The notes under the pieces were generated by a model. The model did not search any database, was not told the origin of the DNA, and was given only the letters and a program-made list of their open reading frames with translations. A stretch of 64,000 nucleotides of DNA from the NCBI RefSeq assembly GCF_029369745.1, contig NZ_CP120210.1, positions 4,774,001-4,838,000 on the forward strand, given 5' to 3'. This document shows, in pieces, positions 16,404 to 25,410 of this stretch (position 1 is its first letter; the number at the start of each line of letters is the position of its first letter). The DNA is from Amycolatopsis sp. QT-25 (GTDB lineage: Bacteria > Actinomycetota > Actinomycetes > Mycobacteriales > Pseudonocardiaceae). The translations under genes were made by a program, and so were the position numbers.

Positions 16404-17459
16404 ATGCGCATCGCCATCACCGGCGCCTCCGGCAATGTCGGCACCGGGTTACTGCGGGCCTTGTCCGCCGACACCGAGGACCACGACATCGTCGGCATCT
16501 GCCGCCGCCCCCCGATCTCGGCACCACCGTATGACCGCGTCACCTGGCATCCGATCGACCTCGGCGCGGATACGGCTCACGATCAACTGCGCACGGCATT
16601 CGACAAGGCGGACGCCGTGGTCCATCTGGCCTGGGCGTTCCAGCCAGTGCGTGATGGCGAACAACTGCACCGAACCAACTACAAAGGAACCCGCGCCGTC
16701 CTGGACGCGGCGCACTCCGCGGGCGTCACACACCTCGTCCACGGGTCCTCGATCGGCGCCTACGCACCCGGCGCCACCGAACCGGTCGACGAAACGTGGG
16801 CCACCACCGGCATCCCCACTTCGCGCTACGGCACCGGGAAAGCCGAAGCCGAGCGCATGGTGGAACGCTTCACCGCCGAGCACCCGGAGATCACCGTGTC
16901 CAGTGTGCGGCCCACCTTGGTCACCCAGAGTGGCGCGGCAGCGAGTTTCCGCGCGCTCTTCTTCGACCCCATCGTGCCGGAGTGGCTGCTCGGTCTCCTG
17001 AGTTCCGGTCGCTTTCCCGTCCTTCCCCTTCCCGCGCACTTTCGAGTCCAATTGGTTCACGCGGACGATCTCGGCGACGCGATCGTCCGGATTCTCCGGC
17101 GACGCGCGCCAGGAGCGTTCAACATCGCCGCCGACACGGTCACCATCGAGGATCTCGCCGCCGTGGCGGAAAGCCGCGCCCTGCCGGTTCCTTCTCGACT
17201 GCTGCGCGGCCTGGTCGCGGTGCTGTGGCGGATGCGGCTGCTGCGTTTGTCTCCGGGATGGTACGACGTGGGCACCGAATCACCCTTGGTCGAGACGACA
17301 CGGGCGCGCGAGACGCTCGGCTGGGTTCCACAGAGGACAAGCTCGGACGCGGCACGGGACCAACTCCGCGGCTTGGCAGGAACCGAAGCACTGCCCAGCC
17401 CGGCGCTGCGCCGGGACCGATTCCTCACCGAACCGTACCGGCGATTCGGGCGCAGCTGA
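16404..17459 (+). CDS. NAD-dependent epimerase/dehydratase (extended SDR)
   Basis: A 351-residue extended short-chain dehydrogenase. The nucleotide-binding TGASGNVGTG is at residues 6-15 and the catalytic pair appears in SRYGTGKAEAERMV (Tyr-xxx-Lys). The LVHGSSIGAYAPG strand supplies the catalytic Ser. Typical members epimerise or dehydrate nucleotide sugars, but this one lacks sugar-pathway neighbours and is more like the generic SDR_a subgroup in actinobacteria. AGGAG precedes the ATG by seven bases. Likely co-transcribed with the DUF1990 gene. Confidence 0.85.
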   Translation: MRIAITGASGNVGTGLLRALSADTEDHDIVGICRRPPISAPPYDRVTWHPIDLGADTAHDQLRTAFDKADAVVHLAWAFQPVRDGEQLHRTNYKGTRAVLDAAHSAGVTHLVHGSSIGAYAPGATEPVDETWATTGIPTSRYGTGKAEAERMVERFTAEHPEITVSSVRPTLVTQSGAAASFRALFFDPIVPEWLLGLLSSGRFPVLPLPAHFRVQLVHADDLGDAIVRILRRRAPGAFNIAADTVTIEDLAAVAESRALPVPSRLLRGLVAVLWRMRLLRLSPGWYDVGTESPLVETTRARETLGWVPQRTSSDAARDQLRGLAGTEALPSPALRRDRFLTEPYRRFGRS

Positions 17460-17726
17460 GCCGGTGAGCAAACCGGCCATCACAGGCGTCGATGCGCGTC
17501 CGTTTCACCACGGGCCGACGGGGTACCACCTATCCAGCACACATTTCACCACAGCAAGGTGGGTACTTCCCACGACCAAGTCGTCCCGGTCGAAAACCGG
17601 GGCCGTGGCCGGGGTCGCGGCAAGGAACTCACCGTGCCGGCGGCGGGCTCGACCGGATGCGGCGGCTCACCGGCCGTCTTGGAATGTTGTACGGCACGCA
17701 CTACTCGACGGAAGGCCGTGATCGCG

Positions 17727-17948
17727 ATGACAGCGCCTGGTCCTGAACCTGAGGACGCACCTGGCCTCGAGGCGGGTGGCTCCGTCACGCCCGGCGACAC
17801 CCCGCCCGACGCGGGGCAGACGTCCGGTCTGTCACACCCCCAGCCGATGCCTTCGCGGGCCGGGCTGATCATCACACTGATCATGATCGGGTTCGTGGTG
17901 GTCGGCATCGCAGGCTTCTTCATCGTCCGGGCGCTGGAGCTCTTTTGA
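17727..17948 (+). CDS. DUF6480-like small membrane protein
   Basis: A 73-residue protein: a Pro/Gly/Glu-rich N-terminus with the order PEPEDAPGLEAGGSVTPGDTPP typical of the actinobacterial DUF6480 family, then one C-terminal membrane helix (about residues 48-70) ending ALELF. Function unknown; relatives are abundant in Streptomyces and Amycolatopsis as single-gene units. ATG 17727 is preferred; an in-frame GTG nine bases upstream is possible. It stands alone, with about 1.3 kb of apparently non-coding DNA downstream. Confidence 0.7.
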   Translation: MTAPGPEPEDAPGLEAGGSVTPGDTPPDAGQTSGLSHPQPMPSRAGLIITLIMIGFVVVGIAGFFIVRALELF

Positions 17949-19240
17949 CCTTCACGAGGTGACCCGAAGAGGGCCGTCCGCCACCGTTGCCGTGGAGTGA
18001 ATCAGTGACGGCGACGACCGTAAGCCGCGCAAGCAAGCGGCCGCGCCGCCGGTGTCGGCCTACTCCGTGTGCGGCAGGCCTGGTGCTCGCCAAATGCCGT
18101 TCCTGATCCAAGGTCGATGCCACGTAGCGCGAGTTGATCATGCGACCTTGCTTCCTGTCGTTGCCGACACGACCTGGGCGGCGTGTCTGAGCGAGCCTTC
18201 TCCGCGTGCTCCGCGGTGGCGCGGCTGTGACTGGCGTGAGGTAAGGACAGGGCGAACGTGTCCTGTCGCACGGTTGTCTCGTTGATTACATGGAAGGTTT
18301 TCCGGGACGCGAGCCGGACACAGACCGATCTCGGCCTGAACTGTCCACAAAGGAATCATCCCCTCCCTTTGATGCCCGATTTGAGTCATTCGCCAGGGTT
18401 TGTGAGGGACAATGAGCGTTCTGTGGAAAAGTAAGTCGAACCTGTCGTGTCGCGGGGCGCGCGGTCGCTCCGCGCAGCCGGCTTGGTGGTCGTGAAGGCC
18501 TCCAACACGACACATTCGCCTCACCCCGCACTAGAACACGAATCGCCACTCGAATCCCCTATAGTCCCGAAACGACTCGGAATACCTCCGGACTCGACAC
18601 TGGGACGCCCGCGCCGGACTCACCGCCGAGCTGCTCCGCACCGCCGTCGTCCTCGCTCAGCGTGACCCTGTGCGGTAACTCCGCACCGACCGGTCGCGTC
18701 ACCCCGTGACCACGCCGCTGCGATGCACAGGCCCGGCGGTCGGAGCGGCGATCAGATCGACGCCGGGTGGCATCCACCCATGCAAAGCAGCTTTGCCGTC
18801 ACGATGGGTGGTGATCAGCCGGGCGTCGCGACGAAATGTCAGATCATTCGGCCTGCCGATCGGACCACGTGGTCGTGCCCCGATGCCGTCGCCTCATCCC
18901 GGCGTGCCCGGACCACGACGACGGAAACCGCGGCCGTACTGTCCACACGCCGGCGAATCCGCATCGAATTCGATCAGCGAGGGAAGTGTCGTCCAAGTCC
19001 ACGAATTCTCGTGACACGGCGCAGGATAGTGGTCGGCCAAGGCCCCGTATTGGAAAAATGTCAGATCGACGCCAGATGTGAGAATCAGGGACACCCGGCC
19101 CGTCGCTCCCGTGGGCTGACCGGGTGATGTTGCCTCGATCGCCTGGAACACGAGCGTTTCGGCTGCGTAGCGTCCGCAAGGTGTTTGGACGCCAGGGGGC
19201 GTCGTCCGGGGCGAGCATCACAGAGAGGCCACTTCATTCC
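17949..19240. other. Long intergenic stretch, no supported gene
   Basis: About 1.3 kb between the DUF6480 gene and the RHS gene. No open frame looks like protein. A short + strand stretch near 18590-18677 reads HWDARAGLTAELLRTAVVLA in a frame closed by TAA at 18675-18677 but open only about 45 codons; it may be the tail of a lost gene. The segment also carries members of the dispersed repeat described separately (18248-18268 and 18437-18518). Confidence 0.5.
18437..18518. repeat. Intergenic inverted repeat, TGTCGTGT family
   Basis: CGAACCTGTCGTGTC (left) and the inverse of CGAATGTGTCGTGTT (right) flank a 50-base interior that itself contains GCGCGG-tcgct-CCGCGC. The same core (GAACGTGTCGTGTCCGG-like) recurs at 36.6 and 43.75 kb and, singly, at 18248-18268. 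It looks like a small palindromic repeat family rather than a gene-specific terminator. Confidence 0.5.
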
Positions 19241-22200
19241 ATGGATTCAAGACGCTTTCATCGATGGCGGCTGCGCGGAATCTTCGCGATCGCGGGCGCG
19301 GTCGTCCTGGCGGCGAGCGGAATCACCGCCCCGGCGAGCGCCCTCACACAGTTCACCGCGAAACCACCGCGTCCAGCCGTGAATCAGGCATGGCATCCCG
19401 GCTCCGCGGTCGACCGGACACCTGACGGCGGCTCACCACCCGCGAGCGATTGGACGTCTCGCGCGTCCCGGCTCCGAGCCGACAAACAGGCATCCGGGCT
19501 GGCCTCCTGCGGCGACCGGACGGGAATTCGCCCGTTCTATCCATTCGAGCGGTTCAAGGTCAGCGACCGGATGGAGATCCTGGTCAACCTCTCCAGCGGG
19601 AACCTGGTGGTCACCCAGGACGACTTCACCCTCAACGGCACCGGCCTCAACCTGGCGGTCAGCCATGTCTACAACAACCTGGTGCCGAATCGTGGCTCGT
19701 TCGGGCTCGGCACGACAATGTCGGTCGGCGCCGACGTCGGCCTGGAACTTTCCGGCAACAACGTGATCCTGCACGGCCCCAGCAACTACTGTGCCACCTA
19801 TGTGCCGAAGTCCGGCGGCGGGTACACCACACCGAACGGGATGAACGCTCAGCTGCGCAAGGAAAGCGACGGCACCTTCACGCTGACCTTCGACTCCTCG
19901 GAAGAGAAATGGCGGTTCACCGCCCAGGGCTGGCTGACCTCACAAGCCGACCGCAACGGCAACGCCAACGGCTACACCTATCACCCCAACGGAACGCTCG
20001 CGTCGATCACGGACTCGCAGGGACGGGTCACCACGGTAGCGAGCGACACCCAAGGCCTGGTGAAACGGATCATCGACCCGACCGGTGCCGACGTGGGAAC
20101 CTACGAGTACGACGGACAAGGCCAATTGGTGTCCTTTGCCGACCGTAACGGGCACACGGTCACACTCGAATGGGACGCGGCCTCCAACCTGGTGTCGATC
20201 ACCGACCCGTCCGGTAACTTCTACCGCTTCGCCTACGACGGCGCCGACCGGGTCACCAAGGTTTCGGTTCCCCACAGCGCCAAGTCCTTGGACACGACTT
20301 TCGACTACCAGAGCGGCCGAACCGTGGCACGGGACCCGAAGGGCAACGCGACCACTTATCACTTCGACACTGAGGGCCGCCAGGTGAAGGCCGTCGACGC
20401 GCTCGGGCATGAGCAGTCGCGGTCCTGGAGCGCCAACAGCGACGTCCAGTCCACGACCGACAGCATGGGCAACAGCGGCAAGCGCCTCTACGACCCGCTC
20501 AACAACCTCGTCGGCACCGAACTGCCGACCGGCGCGAAGAACACCATCGGCTACACCGACGTCGCGCACGCACACTCCCCCACGTCACTGAAAGACCCGG
20601 CAGGGCGGGAACTCGTCCACGAGTACGACGGACCCGGCAACCTGACGAAGGTCCGCTCGGCCGGTGGGCTGACCGCCGAGCTGGACGTGCGCACCTACAA
20701 CTATCCGAAAGGCACACTCGCCACGGCGAAGGACGGCAACGGCAACATCACGAGTTACGGCTACGACGCGGCCGGAAACCTGACGTCGGTGACGGAACCC
20801 GCGCCGTTGGGAGCCACCGGCTATCACTACGACGCGCTTTCGCGGATCGTGCAGGTCACCGACGGTCGCGGGCGCAAGATCGGCTACGACTACGACAAGT
20901 TCGACCGCGTCGTACGGGTCACCGACGACTCCGACGGCGACAAGACCTTGCTCGAGATCTGGTACGACCACCAGGGCAACGTGATCTGGAAGATCGCGCC
21001 GACCTGGAACATCTACTACTCCTGGGACCGATACCCCGTTGGTAACCAAGTCAAGACCGCCGAACGGACCGAAGGAACCGGTAACGAGCACGTCACCTAC
21101 GACTACGACGAAGCGGGCAACCTCGACAACGTGTGGACCAGCGAAACCGGTCAGCCACTGCTGTTCTACTACGACGCCGCGAACCGCCTCGTCAAGATGA
21201 CCGATCCCGGTGTCCAGGACACCACGTTCACCTACGACGACGCCGACCGCCGCACCGCGATCCAGTGGCCGGGAGCGGGGACCCAGACGATCACCTATGA
21301 CAACTCCGGCCGCCAGACCGGCATCACGGTGAAGAACACCGCGAACACCGAAACGTTCAAGGCGACGTACAGCTACATCACCTCCGGTGGCGCGGACAGC
21401 GACCAGCTTCAGTCGAAGACGATCGCGGGAGTCACCACGCCCTACGGCTACGATCCGCTTCGGCGGATGACCCAAGCCGGCCCGGAAACATACGGCTACG
21501 ACCTGGCGAGCAACCTGACGAACCTGGCGGGAACCCCGTTCACCGTCAACGCGGCCAATCAGCCCACCCAAGCCGGGAACTCCGTCAACGGCTTCGACGG
21601 CGCGGGTAACCTCACCGGCCGCACCAATCCGGCCGAAACCTACACCTACAGCCCGACCAACCAGCTCGTGCGGGCGAGTTCCGGTGCCACCGAGACCTAT
21701 CGGGCCGCCTACGACGGCATCGACCAGACCCAGCCGCGGTCCATCACCGAGAAGACCGGCGCGACCACCAGCACACACGTCTTCGGGCAGACCGCCCTTG
21801 GCCCGATGTGGGTCAAGGAAAACGGCTCGACCACCACGTACAGCCGTGATCCCGGAGGCAGCGTGATCACGGTCCGGACCGGCACCGGCGCTCGTTACAA
21901 CGCCATCACCGACTACCAGGGCACGGTCCTCGGTCTGGTCGACACCACGGGGGCCGTCACCGCGAACTACACCTACACCCCCTACGGTGCCTCGAGCACC
22001 AGCGGCGTCGCCGCGTCCGCGAACAAGCTGCGCTACCTCGGGCAATACCAGACACAGCGCGGCGAACTTCTGCTCGGCTACCGGAACTACAAGCCCGACT
22101 GGGGGCGCTTCACTCAGCCGGACCCCACCCGTCAGGAGCGAAACGCCTACAACTACGCGACCTGCGATCCGATCAACAACAGCGACGCCACCGGAGCGCT

Positions 22201-22348
22201 GTCGATCAAGAATATCGCCAAGAAGGTCTGGGGCGGCGTCAAGAAGCTCAAGGACGGGCCTTTCTGCTACATCGACCGTGCACTGGAAGACACGGACGAT
22301 TCACTCAAAGACGAGTTCAAAGACCTCACCGAATGCTTCCTGAAATAA
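19241..22348 (+). CDS. Secreted RHS/YD-repeat protein
   Basis: A 1035-residue secreted protein. Residues 1-35 form a signal peptide (Arg-rich start, hydrophobic core, cleavage near APASA). A DUF6531-type N-terminal domain follows (ILVNLSSGNLVVTQDDF, about 110-200). The middle is a series of YD repeats such as GYDAAGNLTSV and TYDYDEAGNLDNV, which form a hollow beta shell. The RHS-associated core ends in YKPDWGRFTQPDP and NNSDATGAL near residue 985. Only about 48 residues follow the core (two Cys, Asp/Glu/Lys-rich), shorter than known RHS toxin tips. ATG 19241 is chosen because the signal peptide starts there. Confidence 0.88.
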   Translation: MDSRRFHRWRLRGIFAIAGAVVLAASGITAPASALTQFTAKPPRPAVNQAWHPGSAVDRTPDGGSPPASDWTSRASRLRADKQASGLASCGDRTGIRPFYPFERFKVSDRMEILVNLSSGNLVVTQDDFTLNGTGLNLAVSHVYNNLVPNRGSFGLGTTMSVGADVGLELSGNNVILHGPSNYCATYVPKSGGGYTTPNGMNAQLRKESDGTFTLTFDSSEEKWRFTAQGWLTSQADRNGNANGYTYHPNGTLASITDSQGRVTTVASDTQGLVKRIIDPTGADVGTYEYDGQGQLVSFADRNGHTVTLEWDAASNLVSITDPSGNFYRFAYDGADRVTKVSVPHSAKSLDTTFDYQSGRTVARDPKGNATTYHFDTEGRQVKAVDALGHEQSRSWSANSDVQSTTDSMGNSGKRLYDPLNNLVGTELPTGAKNTIGYTDVAHAHSPTSLKDPAGRELVHEYDGPGNLTKVRSAGGLTAELDVRTYNYPKGTLATAKDGNGNITSYGYDAAGNLTSVTEPAPLGATGYHYDALSRIVQVTDGRGRKIGYDYDKFDRVVRVTDDSDGDKTLLEIWYDHQGNVIWKIAPTWNIYYSWDRYPVGNQVKTAERTEGTGNEHVTYDYDEAGNLDNVWTSETGQPLLFYYDAANRLVKMTDPGVQDTTFTYDDADRRTAIQWPGAGTQTITYDNSGRQTGITVKNTANTETFKATYSYITSGGADSDQLQSKTIAGVTTPYGYDPLRRMTQAGPETYGYDLASNLTNLAGTPFTVNAANQPTQAGNSVNGFDGAGNLTGRTNPAETYTYSPTNQLVRASSGATETYRAAYDGIDQTQPRSITEKTGATTSTHVFGQTALGPMWVKENGSTTTYSRDPGGSVITVRTGTGARYNAITDYQGTVLGLVDTTGAVTANYTYTPYGASSTSGVAASANKLRYLGQYQTQRGELLLGYRNYKPDWGRFTQPDPTRQERNAYNYATCDPINNSDATGALSIKNIAKKVWGGVKKLKDGPFCYIDRALEDTDDSLKDEFKDLTECFLK

Positions 22349-22373
22349 GGGCCGTGCAACGACTGGAGGAACC

Positions 22374-22856
22374 GTGTTCAGGACCACATCGTGGCGTACT
22401 CGATTTGCAACAGTTCTCGCGGCATTGACGACGACCGCGGTACTCTTCCCGGCGGCTCCGGCATCGGCGGACGTCGGAGCCGTGAAAGCCAGGCAAATCC
22501 AGGAGCGGGTCGACCGGTATCTGGCGGCAATCCCCGACAGCCGCCAAGTGGCACCGGGAAGGCTCGCCATCCCCGGCGGCGAACTGACGGTCGGGGACAC
22601 GGAACGCCAGGCATGCCGACACGGTTGGCTGTGCACCTGGAAGTACGACAACGGCTTCGACAAGATCAACTACTATCGCTGTGGGACATATCCGCTCCCC
22701 AACTGGGTCGGCCGCGGCGGCTTTGAGAACAGTCAGACCGACAACACCTACACCGCGTTCAAAAGGGCCGACGGCTCCGTCGTACGAGCCTCCTACGCCT
22801 ACGATTTCTATGACGACATGGACTGGACCCCCGTCTGGCACGTGTTGGTCTGTTGA
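22374..22856 (+). CDS. Small secreted Cys-containing protein, I36 inhibitor-like
   Basis: A 160-residue protein with a signal peptide (cleavage after APASA, about residue 32), a charged linker, and a C-terminal domain with four Cys. The domain opens CRHGWLCTWKYDNGF, then YYRCGTYPLPNW, and ends VWHVLVC. The Cys/Trp/Gly layout resembles the beta-gamma-crystallin-like peptidase inhibitor I36 (SMPI) family, but I cannot verify it. GGAGGA lies before the GTG start. It begins 25 bases after the RHS gene, suggesting an operon and a role together with the RHS shell at the cell surface, possibly as inhibitor or immunity partner. Confidence 0.6.
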   Translation: MFRTTSWRTRFATVLAALTTTAVLFPAAPASADVGAVKARQIQERVDRYLAAIPDSRQVAPGRLAIPGGELTVGDTERQACRHGWLCTWKYDNGFDKINYYRCGTYPLPNWVGRGGFENSQTDNTYTAFKRADGSVVRASYAYDFYDDMDWTPVWHVLVC

Positions 22857-22875
22857 CCGTTGCCCCGGGCTGCCA

Positions 22876-22910
22876 CGAACTCCCGAACGTTGATCGCGTT
22901 CGGGAGTTCG
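22876..22910 (+). terminator. Strong hairpin terminator after RHS operon
   Basis: A perfect 14-base stem (CGAACTCCCGAACG and CGTTCGGGAGTTCG) with a seven-base loop TTGATCG, 20 bases after the stop of the small secreted protein. It closes the RHS operon. Confidence 0.8.
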
Positions 22911-23065
22911 ACAGCTCGTATCGGCGCGATGGGCCTGGAGGCCGGTGCTGCCTTCGCACTGCCCGGAAATGACCGATGAGCGGACTCGGCAACGGCGATA
23001 CTGTGCACGGAGACGGAACGTGCGGTCGTCGCCCGCGGCATCGCGGGAGGACAGGGGGAACCGAG

Positions 23066-23965
23066 GTGCGGGACAACGCTGCGACGACCTCAGCCGGCCA
23101 GTCATGGCACACCCGGCGCCCGAACCGGCGATTGGGTCGCTGGGTCAATTTCTATCTGGCCTATCGGCGCACGACCGGTGTCTCGATGGTCCGCACGGTG
23201 GCCGCGCTGAACTCGATCCTCGTCATCATCGACCTGGCACCGGGAATCCGGCGTGCACGGCTGGATTCCCCCTTCACGGCGATCTCGCCGGTCACGGGGA
23301 TGACCGGTGGTCCGATCTCGTACGAAAGACTCGGACACGAAGAGGGAGTCATCGTCGAGCTGACCCCTCTCGGTGCGCGGGCGCTGTTCGGTATCCCGCT
23401 GAGTGAACTCGGAACCGCCAGGGTGGGCATGGCGGACCTCTTGGGCGAAGACGCCCGTCGGCTCACGGAACGGTTGTGGGAGACGGAGACCGTCGAGGGC
23501 CGGTTTCGTATCCTGGATCGCTGGTTGGCGAAGAGACTCCTGGACGGCCCCATGCTGTCCAAGGCGCTCGAGGGCAGCTGGCGAAGTCTGACTCTGTCGC
23601 AGGGCAACGTCAGAATCACCGAACTGGCGAACCGGGCGGGAGTGAGCAGGCAGCACCTGGCCACCGGCTTCCACCGGGAGATCGGACTGTCGCCCAAGAC
23701 GGTCGCGCGCGTCGCACGCTGCCACTCGGCGATCAGGCTCATCACCGGCAGGAACCCGCCTCCCTTGTCCACCGTCGCCCAACTTTGCGGCTACACCGAT
23801 CAGGCACATCTGAACCGGGACTTCCGCCTTCTCGTCGATACGACGCCGACCGGTCTCCTTCGATCGGGCGACTCCTGCACCGACCTTTTCCTGGGCAGCG
23901 AGATAGCGCTGCGCCCCCGGCAGCGGACCGGTACGCCGCTGGAATCGGGGCTGCCGCTCTCCTGA
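23066..23965 (+). CDS. AraC-family transcriptional regulator
   Basis: A 299-residue regulator. The C-terminal AraC HTH pair is visible: ITELANRAGVSRQHLATGFHREIGLSPK (first helix-turn-helix) and LSTVAQLCGYTDQAHLNRDFRLLVDTTPT (second), about residues 185-265. The N-terminal half resembles the DUF6597/ligand domain of AraC proteins with a LTPLGARALFGIPLSEL stretch. AGGGGG before GTG 23066 favours this start over the longer frame. It lies alone between the RHS operon and a peptidase; the target is unknown. Confidence 0.8.
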   Translation: MRDNAATTSAGQSWHTRRPNRRLGRWVNFYLAYRRTTGVSMVRTVAALNSILVIIDLAPGIRRARLDSPFTAISPVTGMTGGPISYERLGHEEGVIVELTPLGARALFGIPLSELGTARVGMADLLGEDARRLTERLWETETVEGRFRILDRWLAKRLLDGPMLSKALEGSWRSLTLSQGNVRITELANRAGVSRQHLATGFHREIGLSPKTVARVARCHSAIRLITGRNPPPLSTVAQLCGYTDQAHLNRDFRLLVDTTPTGLLRSGDSCTDLFLGSEIALRPRQRTGTPLESGLPLS

Positions 23966-24208
23966 GTGACCGCGGAGGTCACAGATCGCCGACCGTCGCG
24001 CGGGGGGTTGCCCACCAGCCGAGTAGCGCCCGAGATCCCGTCGTGTGCTCTGTTCTGTTCACGTACGCTGATCGCCAGTAGTCGCGCCTGACGGCGGGCC
24101 GGTCGAAACCCGGACTCCGGGCGCGCAGTGTCGTGGGTGAGCTGCCGAGCGAACGGCCCGTGGTCGATGTCCACTCCATGAACGCGCCATGTGTCCGAAG
24201 ATGGGTTC

Positions 24209-25159
24209 ATGTATCCGGAAATCGAACCCACCGTGTCGGGCCACTTGGACACCGGTGACGGCAACCTTGTGTACTGGGAGGAATGCGGGAACCCCGACGG
24301 CAAACCTGTGGTGTTCCTGCACGGCGGCCCCGGCGGCGGCTGCTCACCGTCGCACCGCCGGCTGTTCGACCCGGCCGCCTATCGGATCGTCCTGTTCGAC
24401 CAGCGCGGGTGCGGGCGGTCACTGCCGCACGCGTCGGCGTCGGGCGATCTTTCGTCGAACACGACCTGGCATCTCGTCGACGACATGGAACGCCTGCGGG
24501 AGTCGCTGGACATCCCGCGGTGGCAGGTGTTCGGCGGGTCCTGGGGGTCGACGCTGGCGTTGGCGTACGCCGAAAAGCACCCGGAACGGGTAACGGAGTT
24601 GGTGCTGCGCGGGGTTTTCACACTGCGTTCGTCCGAAGTGGACTGGTATTACCGGGGTGGCGCGGCGAACGTCTTCCCGGACCTGTGGGAGAAGTTCACG
24701 GCGCCGATCGCCGGGCTCGACGGCGATCCCGTCGAACTGTACGCGAAGCTGCTCGCCGACCCCGACCCCGCGGTGCACGGGCCCGCCGCCGTCGCGTGGA
24801 GTACCTGGGAGGGCGCGACGGGGACCCTGCTCCCCCGGCCGGAACTGGTGGCGGATTTCGCCGTACCCGAGTACGCGCTGGCGTTCGCGCGCATCGAGAA
24901 CCACTATTTCGTGCACAACGGATGGCTCGAAGAGGGCCAGCTGATCCGGGACGCCGGTGTCTTGACCCACATTCCGGGCGTGATCGTGCAGGGGCGGTAC
25001 GACGTTGCCACCCCCGTGGTCTCCGCGTGGGATCTGCACAAGGCATGGCCGGAGGCTGACCTGGTGATCGTGCCGGACGCCGGGCACGTGTACGACGAGC
25101 CCGGCGTCCTGGCCGCGTTGCTGGAGGCAACGGACCGGTTCCGTGGCCGGCCCGGATAG
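24209..25159 (+). CDS. pip: Proline iminopeptidase
   Basis: A 316-residue alpha/beta hydrolase of peptidase family S33 that releases N-terminal proline from peptides in the cytoplasm. The oxyanion region HGGPGGGCSP is near residue 40, followed by LFDQRGCGRS. The nucleophile elbow GGSWGS supplies Ser (near residue 107), and the catalytic Asp and His are expected in VQGRYDVATP and PDAGHVYDEP. ATG 24209 gives the standard MYPEIEP beginning; a GTG at 24191 is possible. It stands as a single gene. Confidence 0.92.
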   Translation: MYPEIEPTVSGHLDTGDGNLVYWEECGNPDGKPVVFLHGGPGGGCSPSHRRLFDPAAYRIVLFDQRGCGRSLPHASASGDLSSNTTWHLVDDMERLRESLDIPRWQVFGGSWGSTLALAYAEKHPERVTELVLRGVFTLRSSEVDWYYRGGAANVFPDLWEKFTAPIAGLDGDPVELYAKLLADPDPAVHGPAAVAWSTWEGATGTLLPRPELVADFAVPEYALAFARIENHYFVHNGWLEEGQLIRDAGVLTHIPGVIVQGRYDVATPVVSAWDLHKAWPEADLVIVPDAGHVYDEPGVLAALLEATDRFRGRPG

Positions 25160-25410
25160 GGACGGGTATGGTGCACGGCCGGCCACCCGGTGCGGGGCGC
25201 TCACCGAATTCCCGCACGTCGACGGCGAGGACGGTCCACACGGCCGAAGCCTTCACCCGCACCGAACACTGGATCGATTGCACCGGCCGTACGCGCCACC
25301 GGCACCTCGACGACGGAGGCGTGGTCCGCCCACCACACGTGTTGTCGTCTGCCTTCACAGCGAAACCCGAGCTTCCGCATCCGGAGTCCGTACGGCAGAG
25401 CCGGGACGGA

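Noticed and set aside
18559..18777. Minus-strand 72-codon frame in the 18-19 kb gap
   Set aside because: Arg/Ser-rich, no ribosome site or homology; likely noise.
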